Source: Roseovarius sp. EL26
GTDB taxonomy: Bacteria > Pseudomonadota > Alphaproteobacteria > Rhodobacterales > Rhodobacteraceae
Reading direction: 5' to 3'
DNA: 64,000 nucleotides
Assembly (NCBI RefSeq): GCF_900327775.1
Contig: NZ_OUMZ01000007.1
Location: forward strand, 545,606 to 609,605
A program made the position numbers and the translations under genes. Numbering within the stretch: position 1 is the first letter of the stretch; every line of letters starts with the position of its first letter. Below the pieces are notes generated by a model. That model did no database searches and was not told the DNA's origin. It was given only the letters and a program-made list of their open reading frames with translations. Below are positions 42,713 to 51,907 of the stretch, in pieces.

Positions 42713-44167
42713 ATGACCGAGATTAAGCTGCACAATAACAAGACACGTCGCAAAGAGGTGTTCACACCTTTGAATGATAAGAACGTGCGGATGTATGTCT
42801 GTGGGCCGACGGTTTATGATCGGGCGCATTTGGGCAACGCGCGCCCTGTGGTGGTGTTTGACGTGCTCTACCGCTTGCTACGCCATGTCTACGGCGCAGA
42901 GCAAGTGACTTATGCGCGTAATTTCACGGATGTTGAGGATAAGATCAACGTTCGCGCCGCTGAAACAGGGCGTAAAATCAGCGACATCACTAACGAGACA
43001 ATCCAATGGTTTCTGGATGATATGGGTGCGCTTGGCGCGATGGAGCCCAACCTGATGCCGCGCGCCACCGAATACATCCCGCAAATGGTGGCGATGATCG
43101 AAGGGTTGATCGAAAAGGGTCATGCCTATGCCGCCGAAGGGCATGTGCTGTTTGCTGTCGATAGCTACAAAGCTTATGGCGCATTATCAGGCCGGTCTGT
43201 CGATGACATGATCGCCGGGGCACGAGTTGAGGTGGCACCCTACAAGAAAAATCCGATGGATTTTGTGTTGTGGAAACCCTCGGACGAGACCCAACCCGGC
43301 TGGGAAAGCCCGTGGAGTTGGGGGCGTCCGGGTTGGCATATCGAATGCTCGGCCATGGCGGATGATCTGCTAGGGGCTAACTTTGATATCCACGGTGGCG
43401 GCAATGACCTGCAATTCCCGCACCACGAAAACGAGATTGCCCAAAGCTGCTGCGCCAATCCGGGGTCTGACTTTGCCAAGGTTTGGATGCACAACGAGAT
43501 GCTACAGGTCGAAGGTAAGAAGATGTCCAAGTCACTGGGCAATTTCTTTACTGTCCGCGACCTGTTGGATCAGGGCATCCCGGGTGAGGTGATCCGCTTT
43601 GTGTTTCTGTCGACGCATTATCGCAAACCGATGGACTGGACGTCGGAGAAGGCGCGGGAGGCGGAGAAAATACTACGACGTTGGTCGGAGTTTGATGGGC
43701 CTATTGGCGGAGATGAAAACGAAAATGGAGCTCCTGATTCTGAAGTGATTGCGGCATTATGTAATGATCTGAATACACATGCTGCCATTTCACGGATGCA
43801 CAAACTTTTTGATGAGAGCAAGAAAAGTGCAAATTCAAAGGCGGTGTTTAAAGCTACATTGAACTTATTGGGTTTCGAAAATCTTGTTTCATCGACATTC
43901 AAAGAGCTTGTCACAACAGCGACGATTGAACAGCAATTACAAACATCGGCACCAGATGTTTATAAAATGCTTGAAGATTGTTTTCAAAAGTGGGTTTCCG
44001 CTATTAACGAAAAGAACTTTTCAATTGCAGATCAATTGCGTGACCAACTTCATCAGGCTGGCGTCGTTACACGAACCACAAAAGATAAAACTACAGGTGA
44101 AAGGGTCTTCGAGTATGACCTTGACCCTGATGTATTTGATGCTTCCAAATTGGAGGCGTTGAAATGA
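42713..44167 (+). CDS. cysS: Cysteinyl-tRNA synthetase
   Basis: Charges tRNA-Cys. The 484-residue class I enzyme has the N-terminal [16 protein letters not shown] (HIGH equivalent HLGN), zinc ligands including WHIECSAM and the FPHHENE motif, and KMSKSLGN at about 271-278. The first two-thirds are GC-rich; from about 43700 to 44160 the GC content falls to roughly 35-40%, covering the anticodon-binding C-terminal domain. The frame stays intact, so the gene looks functional but mosaic. Confidence 0.95.
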   Translation: MTEIKLHNNKTRRKEVFTPLNDKNVRMYVCGPTVYDRAHLGNARPVVVFDVLYRLLRHVYGAEQVTYARNFTDVEDKINVRAAETGRKISDITNETIQWFLDDMGALGAMEPNLMPRATEYIPQMVAMIEGLIEKGHAYAAEGHVLFAVDSYKAYGALSGRSVDDMIAGARVEVAPYKKNPMDFVLWKPSDETQPGWESPWSWGRPGWHIECSAMADDLLGANFDIHGGGNDLQFPHHENEIAQSCCANPGSDFAKVWMHNEMLQVEGKKMSKSLGNFFTVRDLLDQGIPGEVIRFVFLSTHYRKPMDWTSEKAREAEKILRRWSEFDGPIGGDENENGAPDSEVIAALCNDLNTHAAISRMHKLFDESKKSANSKAVFKATLNLLGFENLVSSTFKELVTTATIEQQLQTSAPDVYKMLEDCFQKWVSAINEKNFSIADQLRDQLHQAGVVTRTTKDKTTGERVFEYDLDPDVFDASKLEALK

Positions 44168-44184
44168 TTTCCTCACAACATCCA

Positions 44185-44325
44185 GCCCGGGCTTACCCCG
44201 GGCAGCGCCCGACCCTCCCCATGGGAGGGCGCTTTTGCAAGGTTTCGGCTTTCACTTACCATGGGTTTTGTTGCGCTGACGTGGCGATGAACACTGTCAC
44301 GAACGCCCACCCAGGGTCGGGCGCT
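44185..44325. repeat. Nested palindromic element between cysS and cimA
   Basis: Three dyads in 140 bases: GCCCGGG-N5-CCCGGGC (44185-44203), CCCTCCC-CAT-GGGAGGG (44213-44229), and outer 13-bp inverted copies AGCGCCCGACCCT (44204-44216) and AGGGTCGGGCGCT (44313-44325). It begins 17 bases after the cysS stop. It may be a small non-autonomous palindromic repeat or a structured leader of cimA. Confidence 0.6.
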
Positions 44326-44348
44326 ACCCTCTGTTGCGAGATGTGCAC

Positions 44349-45959
44349 ATGACCAAAGAACGCCTCTATCTCTATGACACAACCCTGCGCGACGGCCAGC
44401 AAACGCAGGGTGTGCAGTTCTCGACCGTTGAAAAGCAGACCATCGCACAGACGCTGGATGAGCTGGGCATTGACTATATCGAAGGCGGCTGGCCCGGGGC
44501 CAACCCGACCGACAGCGCATTCTTTGACGCAGCCCCCAAAACACGCGCTATGATGACTGCTTTCGGTATGACGAAACGCGCGGGCATGAGTGCTGAAAAC
44601 GATGATGTTCTGGCTGCAGTGATGAATGCGGGCACAAGTGCGGTTTGTCTGGTGGGTAAAACCCATGAGTTTCATGTTTCCACCGCTTTGGGCATCACGC
44701 TCGAGGAAAACCGTGAGAACATTACCAAATCCATCGCTCATATCGTGAACAACGGGCGCGAAGCTCTGTTCGATGCAGAGCATTTCTTTGACGGCTACAA
44801 ATCCAATCCTGAATATGCGCTGAGCTGCCTGAAAGCCGCGCTCGAAGCTGGTGCACGTTGGGTGGTGTTGTGCGACACCAATGGTGGCACGCTGCCTTAT
44901 GACATTTACCGCATCACATCTGCGGTCGTTGCTGCAGGCATTCCTGGTGATCAATTAGGTATTCACACCCATAACGATACTGAAAATGCTGTGGCTTGTA
45001 GTCTGGCCGCCGTTGATGCCGGTGCGCGACAGGTGCAGGGCACGCTGAATGGTTTGGGCGAGCGTTGCGGCAATGCCAATCTGATCGCGATTATCCCGAC
45101 GCTTTTACTGAAAGAACCCTATGCCAGCACCTTGGATACGGGCGTTAGCAAGGAGACCTTGCAAACCCTGACCAAGGCCAGTCGTCAGCTGGATGAGATT
45201 CTTAACCGGGTGCCTACCAAACAGGCGGCTTATGTAGGGGCCTCGGCCTTTGCCCATAAGGCGGGATTGCATGCCTCGGCTATTTTGAAAGACCCTACCA
45301 CTTACGAACATATCCCACCGGAAACCATTGGAAACGAACGAATTATTCCAATGTCCAATCAAGCCGGCTTGTCAAATTTGCGCCGCCGTTTGGCCGAGGC
45401 TGGACTTGAGGTGGAGCGCGATAACCCGGCGCTGCCACGCATTCTGGCGGAGATCAAAGACCGTGAGGATCATGGTTATACCTATGACAGTGCGCAGGCG
45501 AGCTTTGAGCTGCTGGCGCGGCGGGAACTGGGCCTTTTACCCGAGTATTTCGAAGTCAAACGCTACAAGGTGACCGTAGAGCGGCGCAAAAACAAATACG
45601 ACAAGATGGTCTCGCTGTCCGAGGCGGTTGTGGTGGTTAAAGTGGGTGGTGAAAAGAAATTGTCCGTGAGCGAATCCATGGATGGACATGGCTCAGATCG
45701 CGGGCCGGTGAACGCTTTAGCCAAGGCGCTGGCCAAGGATCTGGGGCCTTATCAGGATGCCATTGATGACATGCGTCTGGTCGATTTCAAAGTACGCATT
45801 ACGCAAGGCGGAACCGAGGCGGTCACCCGCGTCATCATCGATAGTGAGGATGGTAAGGGGCGGCGCTGGTCGACCGTGGGCGTCAGTGCGAACATAGTGG
45901 ATGCCTCGTTCGAGGCGCTTTTGGATGCGATCAACTGGAAGCTCTTGCGTGATGCATGA
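44349..45959 (+). CDS. cimA: Citramalate synthase
   Basis: A 536-residue enzyme of the isopropylmalate/citramalate synthase family, joining pyruvate and acetyl-CoA into citramalate, a threonine-independent entry to isoleucine. The active site has DTTLRDGQQTQG (10-21) and the metal ligands GIHTHNDTENAVA. The long C-terminal regulatory LeuA-type dimer domain is present. Start 44349 is chosen by the family N-terminus (MTKERLYLYD); the ribosome binding site is weak. It overlaps the next gene by 8 bases. Confidence 0.92.
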   Translation: MTKERLYLYDTTLRDGQQTQGVQFSTVEKQTIAQTLDELGIDYIEGGWPGANPTDSAFFDAAPKTRAMMTAFGMTKRAGMSAENDDVLAAVMNAGTSAVCLVGKTHEFHVSTALGITLEENRENITKSIAHIVNNGREALFDAEHFFDGYKSNPEYALSCLKAALEAGARWVVLCDTNGGTLPYDIYRITSAVVAAGIPGDQLGIHTHNDTENAVACSLAAVDAGARQVQGTLNGLGERCGNANLIAIIPTLLLKEPYASTLDTGVSKETLQTLTKASRQLDEILNRVPTKQAAYVGASAFAHKAGLHASAILKDPTTYEHIPPETIGNERIIPMSNQAGLSNLRRRLAEAGLEVERDNPALPRILAEIKDREDHGYTYDSAQASFELLARRELGLLPEYFEVKRYKVTVERRKNKYDKMVSLSEAVVVVKVGGEKKLSVSESMDGHGSDRGPVNALAKALAKDLGPYQDAIDDMRLVDFKVRITQGGTEAVTRVIIDSEDGKGRRWSTVGVSANIVDASFEALLDAINWKLLRDA

Positions 45960-46722
45960 AGATATCGTGGCCTGTGCTGCCATTGTGGAAAAGGGCGACC
46001 CCGATCGTTTCAAAGCCACTATGGCCGCGCCGGTTGCGCTGCGCGAAATACTGTTTCCGCTATATGCCTTTAACGTCGAAGTGGCCCGCGCACCGTGGTT
46101 GACCGAAGAGCCGATGATTGCTGAGATGCGCCTGCAATGGTGGCGTGACGCGTTGGAGGAAATCCGTACAGGCGGCGGTCCGGTACGCCGACATGAAGTG
46201 GCCACGCCATTGGCGACGATCATCGACGCTTACGGGGCAGGGCTGTTGGATGATCTGATCGCTCAACGGCGTTGGGATATCTATAAAGAACCCTTTGAAA
46301 ACGATGAACATCTTCGCTTGTACCTGAGGGTGACTGCAGGAAACCTGCTGGCCGTTGCGTTGCGGGCTGTGTCCTCTCCCAATGATGAACTTGCGCGTCA
46401 GGCTGGCTATGCCCATGGGCTGGCAAACTGGCTCCGTGCGGTTCCGGCGTTAGAGGCCTCAGGTCGTATTCCCCTTGTTGATGGGCGCGCTGATGCTGTT
46501 CGTGAATTGGCCGAGGGTGGGTTGCGGTCTTTGACCACGGCACGACAGGGTATTGCGGCTGTGCCCCAAGAAGCCCGTCCGGTGTTTTTGGCGCTTTGGC
46601 AAGCGCAGGCTATCTTGAAGGCCGCAGTGAAAAACCCGGAAAAGGTGGCTATTGGGCAATTGGAAACCTCTCCAATGCGGCAGAAGTTGGGGCTGATGAG
46701 ATCCACTGTCTTCGGATTGTAA
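45952..46722 (+). CDS. Squalene/phytoene synthase-like, NDUFAF6-type protein
   Basis: A 256-residue protein of the isoprenoid synthase fold that matches the short, probably non-catalytic NDUFAF6 branch (LYAFNVEVARAPWLTEEP, then RLQWWRDALEEI). The usual Asp-rich DXXXD metal motifs of true prenyl synthases are not visible. The mitochondrial counterpart helps assemble complex I; the role here is inferred from that. It overlaps the cimA 3' end by 8 bases, so they are co-transcribed. Confidence 0.8.
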   Translation: MHEDIVACAAIVEKGDPDRFKATMAAPVALREILFPLYAFNVEVARAPWLTEEPMIAEMRLQWWRDALEEIRTGGGPVRRHEVATPLATIIDAYGAGLLDDLIAQRRWDIYKEPFENDEHLRLYLRVTAGNLLAVALRAVSSPNDELARQAGYAHGLANWLRAVPALEASGRIPLVDGRADAVRELAEGGLRSLTTARQGIAAVPQEARPVFLALWQAQAILKAAVKNPEKVAIGQLETSPMRQKLGLMRSTVFGL

Positions 46723-46929
46723 TCGCGCTACATCAAATATTGAGCCTGTGGATAACTGTCACATTCCCTTAATAGGGTTTCGTTAAACTGGGTATGAACC
46801 TTCCATATGTGGGGGTTGTCAGATGGTGGACACGATATATAGTGGGCAGTAACAATGGATCGGTCATGGGCGGGTCGCCCCGCACAGGAACTAGAATTAC
46901 AGTCAACCGGGCAGGAGTGATTGGAAGGT

Positions 46930-47514
46930 ATGGCAGAGGATTTTAGAACAGACTTTGTAAGAGAGCCATCAATGTTAAAGCACCACCCGGCATTGGTGTT
47001 GAATGCAGATTACCGGCCCTTGTCATATTACCCCTTATCGTTGTGGTCGTGGCAGGACGCGATCAAAGCGGCTTATCTGGACCGGGTTGATATCGTTGCC
47101 GAATACGATGAAACGGTCAGAAGCCCCAGTACAGTGATACGCATCCCCAGTGTGATTGTCCTGAAAGATTATGTTAAACCTCAAAAGCGCGTGGCCTTCA
47201 CGCGCTTTAATCTTTTTTTAAGGGATGAATTTCAGTGTCAGTACTGCGGCACGCATGGGGATTTGACCTTTGATCATGTGGTGCCCCGTGCCGCAGGGGG
47301 GATCACCAGTTGGGAAAACGTGGTTGCCGCATGCAGCCCGTGCAACCTGCGCAAAGGCTCAAAAAGCTTGCGGCAGGCGCATATGTCCTTGCGTAAACCG
47401 CCACGCGAGCCGGGGGCGGAACAACTGCGCAATACCGGGCGCAAATTCCCACCCAACCACCTGCATGAAAGCTGGCTAGACTTCCTTTATTGGGATGCCG
47501 AGTTGGAGGCCTGA
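46930..47514 (+). CDS. HNH endonuclease family protein
   Basis: A 194-residue protein. After an N-terminal region common to this group (ALVLNADYRPLSYYPLSLW), an HNH domain with two zinc-binding pairs follows: FQCQYCG, then LTFDHVVPRAAGG, and CSPCNLRKGS. These are typical for a metal-dependent nuclease. It stands alone, with no restriction or phage partner next to it. Met18 (46972) is an alternative start. The 199-base gap before it holds no gene I can support. Confidence 0.88.
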   Translation: MAEDFRTDFVREPSMLKHHPALVLNADYRPLSYYPLSLWSWQDAIKAAYLDRVDIVAEYDETVRSPSTVIRIPSVIVLKDYVKPQKRVAFTRFNLFLRDEFQCQYCGTHGDLTFDHVVPRAAGGITSWENVVAACSPCNLRKGSKSLRQAHMSLRKPPREPGAEQLRNTGRKFPPNHLHESWLDFLYWDAELEA

Positions 47515-47700
47515 TTTATGTACAGGTGGTACAGGTTGTACGCGGGTTTGGTACGCAAATCATCTTGGTGTTTGCGTCAGCTCTGTATCCGTCTGTTTTA
47601 TGGTGGGTATTGCTTTCTTGCGTCAGCATAACACCCTCCAATGTGATAATTGTTAGGAAATGATCTATACTCAGAACGATCTAGAAAAAGGAGAACATAC

Positions 47701-47898
47701 ATGCTGTATCCGCTTGCATCTCTTGAAGCCGATAAACTGAACGCGATTCAACAGCTGGAAAACGACCTTGGCCGCCCTGTGGTGGCTTTAGCCAGTGTTG
47801 AGGCCCAGACTGCTGAGCTGCCAAAAGACCAACTCAAACAGCTGCAGGATTTGGAAGCCGAACTTGATGTTGTTCTAGTCGCAGTCCAACCGAACTAG
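47701..47898 (+). CDS. Small acidic hypothetical protein
   Basis: A 65-residue helical protein (MLYPLASLEADKLNAIQ, ending VVLVAVQPN). ATG 47701 has AAAAGGAG 8 bases upstream. It has no membrane segment. A perfect 15-base dyad (GTCCGCA-G-TGCGGAC, 47961-47975) lies 62 bases after it, in the gap before the LysE gene. I do not recognise a family. Confidence 0.7.
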   Translation: MLYPLASLEADKLNAIQQLENDLGRPVVALASVEAQTAELPKDQLKQLQDLEAELDVVLVAVQPN

Positions 47899-48087
47899 CC
47901 GTATCACAATTTTGGCCTTCCTTTGGGAAGCCTAGGTGGGAACTTGCAAACGCTCGCGGTGTCCGCAGTGCGGACGAAGCCGCCATCCATGGCAGCTACC
48001 AAAAAGTCCGGTTCGAGAGCAAAGCAACTTGGAATATAAGGCGTATATACCTAAAGTTCCTTTGACATAAGCAATTGGAATGAACCC

Positions 48088-48717
48088 ATGCCATCTCTAG
48101 AGCTTCTGGTCGCATTTATGATTGCGACAAGCATCTTTGCCTACATGCCAGGCCCATCCACACTCTATGCAGCTGCCCAAACCATCGCGAAGGGACGCCG
48201 CGCGGGATGGTTCGCTGCATTGGGAATTCACCTGGGGGGATATGTTCATGTCATCGCGGCAGCGGTCGGCCTTGCGTTCTTGTTTGAGGCCGTTCCGACC
48301 ATGTATTTAGCATTGAAGCTCGCAGGTGCGACCTATCTGATCTGGCTTGGTATTACGATGTTTCGGGCAAAACAGGATACAGATGGTTCTGTGGACGCCG
48401 TATCTCAGAAAAGCGCAAAGCGCGCGTTTTGGGAAAGTGTATCTGTTGAAGTTCTAAACCCCAAAACCGCTATTTTCTACGTGGCATTCCTGCCTCAGTT
48501 TGCAGACCCGTCTGCGTCATTTCCAATCTGGGTACAGCTTTTGATCCTAGGAACGATTGTCAATTTCATGTTTTCCAGCGCGGACGCTTTGTGCGTTGTT
48601 CTCGCGGATAAGGTCGCTGCGTACTTCAAATCTTCGGGTGGGGCAAATCGATTGGCACAAAGAATAGGTGGCAGCATCTTGGTTGGACTGGGCGCAAAGC
48701 TCGCGTTGGACAAATGA
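48088..48717 (+). CDS. LysE family amino-acid exporter
   Basis: A 209-residue membrane protein with six hydrophobic segments and the LysE/RhtB signature near the start (MPGPSTLYAAAQTIAKGRRAGWFAALGIHLG). Members export amino acids or homoserine lactone-like compounds. The C-terminal third contains the ALCVVLADKVAAYF helix. The substrate is unknown. Confidence 0.9.
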   Translation: MPSLELLVAFMIATSIFAYMPGPSTLYAAAQTIAKGRRAGWFAALGIHLGGYVHVIAAAVGLAFLFEAVPTMYLALKLAGATYLIWLGITMFRAKQDTDGSVDAVSQKSAKRAFWESVSVEVLNPKTAIFYVAFLPQFADPSASFPIWVQLLILGTIVNFMFSSADALCVVLADKVAAYFKSSGGANRLAQRIGGSILVGLGAKLALDK

Positions 48718-48805
48718 AGATAGCGGCCATTCACTGCTGAGTGCCGCACTGGTAACTCTGGGCTCCAAGCTGCCGTTGGGCTAAATAAACGCCCAGAGTT
48801 AGGGA

Positions 48806-50074
48806 TCAAATCAGCAGCAAAGTTGCGGCTGCACTAGCGCAGGTTGCGAGGGTGAAGAGGACTGAGCGTTTCAGACGGATCAGAAGGATTGCCGCCAAAA
48901 CCATCAAGCCCACGGCAGCAAAGTTGAGGCTGCTTAGAACAGGGACAGACGCGGACATGATCCCCCAGTCAGTGACTTGCACGCGGGTAAACAGCACGTG
49001 CAGCGCGAACCAGATCGATAGATTTAGGATCACGCCCACAACGGCAGCTGAGATGGCAGAGAGAGCGGCGCGAAGCTTGGGCTTTGAGGTCAGCCAGTCG
49101 ATGTAGGGCGCACCAGCGAAGACCCATAGGAAACAGGGTGCAAACGTAGCCCAAAGAGTGACGAGCGCCGCCGAGATCCCTAACCAAAGGTTCATACCAC
49201 CCTCGGCGCGTGCGCCAGCTAAAAAACCAACGAATTCAGTGACCAAGATAAGTGGCCCGGGTGTGGTTTCAGCCAGCCCCAGCCCATCAACCATTTCCGT
49301 GGCTGACAGCCAATTGTGAGTCTCGACCGCTTCTTGCGCCATATATGCCAACACCGCATATGCCCCGCCAAAGGTTACAGTGGCCAATTTGGAGAAAAAC
49401 GCGCCTATGTCGCCAAGCACGTCATAACCGGTCACTAGGGGTATAAACAGCAGCGGCAAGATCCAGATGGCCAACCAGATCACAATGGTGGTTGCAGTTT
49501 TCTGCCATGCCACCGGATTTGTACTGTTTGACAAACCCGCGCCGGGACGGGCGGTGAAATAACCGTAAAGCGCTGCCGAAAAGATCACGAATGGAAAGGG
49601 CAGTGCAAAAAAGAACAAAGACACAAAAGAGAGCCCGGCGATCACCCTATGCGCTGTGCCGGTCAGACCTTTGCGTGCGACCCTGAGCAGTGCCTCGAAC
49701 ACGATGACAAGAACGGCGGCTTTGATGCCAAGAAACACCGTTTCCAGCGTGGGCGTGCTGCCATATAGCGCATAGAGCGCGGCAAAGCCCATGACGACAA
49801 AAGCACCGGGCAGAACAAACAACAATCCGGCAATCAGGCCACCACGCACACCGTGCAAACGCCAGCCAGTATAGGTTGCCAATTGCATCGCCTCGGGGCC
49901 GGGCAAGAGCATGCAAAACGAGAGTGCATTGAGGTATTGTTGCTCTGATAGCCATTGTTTTTCATCAACGATCAGGCGGTGCATCAATGCAATCTGCGCG
50001 GCGGGCCCACCAAAGGACAGCAGGCCGATACGCCACCAGATGGGCAGGGTGTCTTTTAAGGTCGGGTGTGACAT
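48806..50074 (-). CDS. chrA: Chromate transporter ChrA
   Basis: A 422-residue membrane protein made of two homologous CHR domains. The first begins WWRIGLLSFGGPAAQIALMHR and includes LPGPEAMQLATYTGWRLHG; the second is visible as FSKLATVTFGGAYAVLAYMAQEAV with GLGLAETTPGPLILVTEFVGF. It exports chromate driven by the membrane potential. Start 50074 (MSHPTLKDTL) is set by homology. It follows the rhodanese-ChrB gene by 14 bases. Confidence 0.93.
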   Translation of the reverse strand: MSHPTLKDTLPIWWRIGLLSFGGPAAQIALMHRLIVDEKQWLSEQQYLNALSFCMLLPGPEAMQLATYTGWRLHGVRGGLIAGLLFVLPGAFVVMGFAALYALYGSTPTLETVFLGIKAAVLVIVFEALLRVARKGLTGTAHRVIAGLSFVSLFFFALPFPFVIFSAALYGYFTARPGAGLSNSTNPVAWQKTATTIVIWLAIWILPLLFIPLVTGYDVLGDIGAFFSKLATVTFGGAYAVLAYMAQEAVETHNWLSATEMVDGLGLAETTPGPLILVTEFVGFLAGARAEGGMNLWLGISAALVTLWATFAPCFLWVFAGAPYIDWLTSKPKLRAALSAISAAVVGVILNLSIWFALHVLFTRVQVTDWGIMSASVPVLSSLNFAAVGLMVLAAILLIRLKRSVLFTLATCASAAATLLLI

Positions 50075-50088
50075 GATGTTCCCGTATT

Positions 50089-50907
50089 TTACCGGGACTG
50101 GGGCCAGTCGTGGCCTTCGTCCATGGCATCGCGTGCCCAACGATAGAGCGCATCATAGAGCAGCATACCGGCATCCAGTTGGGCGATGTCATCGCGGAAC
50201 ATGCGTGACAGACCTGTGGAAAAGGCCAACAGGCCCGCAGACTGCGGTGAAAGGTCATGGTTGTTGGTGTCCGCGCCTCTAATGACTGTGGCCATTTGTG
50301 TGAGTGCATCGGATTTCAGGTCAAAGTCTTGCAGGAGCGTATCGAAGGTGCAGTTTTCGCCGCGATGGCTGAATTGTACTTCTGCAACATCGTAGGGCGT
50401 GGCATTGAATTTTTCCGCCACAAGCAGGACATCCTGAGGCGGAACAAAGAGAAATTCGGCCTCTGCATCGATGAACCGACGGATCAGCCAAGGGCAGGCG
50501 ATACGGTCAATTTTGGGCCGGTGACGGGTGACCCAGCGAGTGGCGCGGCTGGCGTTACGAGGCAGAGAGATCAGACCGTCGATCATCGGCAGGCCTGCGT
50601 CACGCCAGGCGAATTGGCCACCTTCGAGAACTTCGGCCTGGTGCCCGGTCTGGCGCAAGAGAGCGGCGACGCCATGGGAGATTTTGCGGCCCCTCTGACA
50701 ATAAATCACGGCTTTGCTTGCGCCCCGATGATCAAGCTGATGCTGCAATGATGTTAGATCAGTATGCGCGCAGCGGATAGCACCGGGGATGAGTTGGGGA
50801 TCTAGTTCAAAGTCCTCATCGATGCGAACGTCAAATAGGGTGGGGGCATTGGGGGTGCCTATCAGACGATTGAGTTGGTTAGGGGAGATTTCGTTAAGTG
50901 CAGGCAT
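50089..50907 (-). CDS. Rhodanese-ChrB chromate resistance fusion
   Basis: A 272-residue protein. Residues about 5-110 are a rhodanese-like domain with the active-site loop YCQRGRKIS. Residues about 125-265 match the ChrB C-terminal domain (RHRPKIDRIACPWLIRRFIDAEAEFLFVPP). It is immediately upstream of chrA on the same strand. It may sense or reduce chromate, or modify sulfur species, and supports the chromate-resistance call for chrA. Confidence 0.85.
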   Translation of the reverse strand: MPALNEISPNQLNRLIGTPNAPTLFDVRIDEDFELDPQLIPGAIRCAHTDLTSLQHQLDHRGASKAVIYCQRGRKISHGVAALLRQTGHQAEVLEGGQFAWRDAGLPMIDGLISLPRNASRATRWVTRHRPKIDRIACPWLIRRFIDAEAEFLFVPPQDVLLVAEKFNATPYDVAEVQFSHRGENCTFDTLLQDFDLKSDALTQMATVIRGADTNNHDLSPQSAGLLAFSTGLSRMFRDDIAQLDAGMLLYDALYRWARDAMDEGHDWPQSR

Positions 50908-51137
50908 TTACCACTTCCTTTGCTAAGGCCGCCATATTACGCGCGACCTTTAACGTTGATTTTGGAAGCGAAAATTGAGCCTGAGCTTCACGGGGCAATC
51001 GCGGACCCCATGGCTGTTGGATAGCAAGATAGAGGTTGTATGTCCAACGTTTCGATTAATGATGCAATGAATTTGGTCTTGAATAGCCATCAGTACAGAG
51101 CCGAGTGCCATGGAACGTTGACACGGGCCGTTGATAC

Positions 51138-51596
51138 TTATGGGTTTAGCGGTTTTTGGAAATCCGTACTCTCAGCTCTAACTGGGCGTAGATGGTCATA
51201 GATGAGGTGGAAGATGTAGGTGTACGCGGTGTACGTTAAGGTTAGTCCAAGATTAAATTTCAGCGCGTCCAATAGGCTATGGCCGCCGACATGGATCAGG
51301 ATCGGACAGGTGAGAGCGATGGCGCAGACCTCGTGCAGAGTGGCGTGCAGCATGCGTAAAGGACCGGGGCGCTCACTGGCTACTCTGCCAGAGGACAAAG
51401 CGTCAAAATAGTCAAACAGAGTGTTGAACAACGGTGACCACACCAGAATTGTGATGGATATCAAGGTGATTAACGTAAAGCTTTCACTCATATCAGTCCC
51501 GGCAACAAAGGCGTAAAGCGGGCTGACAAAGCCGATGCCTATAAGCTCGAAACTGGACGTCTGAATGACACGTTCGCGGATGGATCTTAGGTGCAT
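51138..51596 (-). CDS. PACE-type efflux membrane protein
   Basis: A 152-residue protein with four hydrophobic segments, starting MHLRSIRERVIQTSSFELIGI. It contains two bacterial transmembrane pair (BTP) modules, with NTLFDYFDA in the first and the YTYIFHLIYDHL stretch in the second. PACE transporters export biocides such as chlorhexidine or natural polyamines. Start 51596 is chosen by family match. It lies between the chromate locus and the bactofilin gene. Confidence 0.8.
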   Translation of the reverse strand: MHLRSIRERVIQTSSFELIGIGFVSPLYAFVAGTDMSESFTLITLISITILVWSPLFNTLFDYFDALSSGRVASERPGPLRMLHATLHEVCAIALTCPILIHVGGHSLLDALKFNLGLTLTYTAYTYIFHLIYDHLRPVRAESTDFQKPLNP

Positions 51597-51717
51597 TGCT
51601 GGCCTCTTATGTCTGAAAGACGAACCGCAACAAATATAAATCGTAAAAAATGGGTTTCGGAATTGATGCGAAATTAATGTGTTGTGAGGCTGCAGTCTGT
51701 GCTTTTTGACACAGTGA

Positions 51718-51732
51718 TTAACCATTTGTTAA
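51718..51732 (+). promoter_or_regulatory. CtrA-type binding site
   Basis: TTAA-CCATTTG-TTAA, the full TTAA-N7-TTAA consensus of the cell-cycle regulator CtrA. It lies 122 bases upstream of the PACE gene start (minus strand), and 63 bases before a possible short plus-strand ORF. Confidence 0.5.
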
Positions 51733-51853
51733 ACGGATGGCTGTATCATGCGCCGCTGCCTTCTTGCGGACAATGGCGTAGCATAGGAGAACTAATGGAC
51801 TTGGAATTTTCACACAGGTGAATGACCCAGAAACACGAGGTTCCCAAACACAA

Positions 51854-51885
51854 AAAAGGCGCCGCTGCGATGCAAGGCGCCTTTT
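51854..51885. terminator. Bactofilin terminator
   Basis: AAAAGGCGCC and GGCGCCTTTT form a 10-bp perfect stem, 22 bases after the bactofilin stop. T-runs lie on both sides, so it can also end plus-strand transcripts. Confidence 0.88.
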
Positions 51886-51907
51886 AACTTGATAATATTA
51901 CCTGCTA

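Larger units (their letters stand above)
51597..51907. other. Intergenic region between the PACE gene and the bactofilin gene
   Basis: This 311-base gap has no gene I can confidently call. It contains a full CtrA-type site (51718-51732) and the bactofilin terminator (51854-51885). Two tiny plus-strand ORFs with AGGAG or AGGTGA in front (51795-51821, 8 codons; 51822-51887, 21 codons) follow the CtrA site, so a short transcript is possible. Confidence 0.4.

Noticed and set aside
46771-46788. CtrA site TTAA...TTAA before the HNH gene
   Set aside because: The spacing is 10 bases, not 7.
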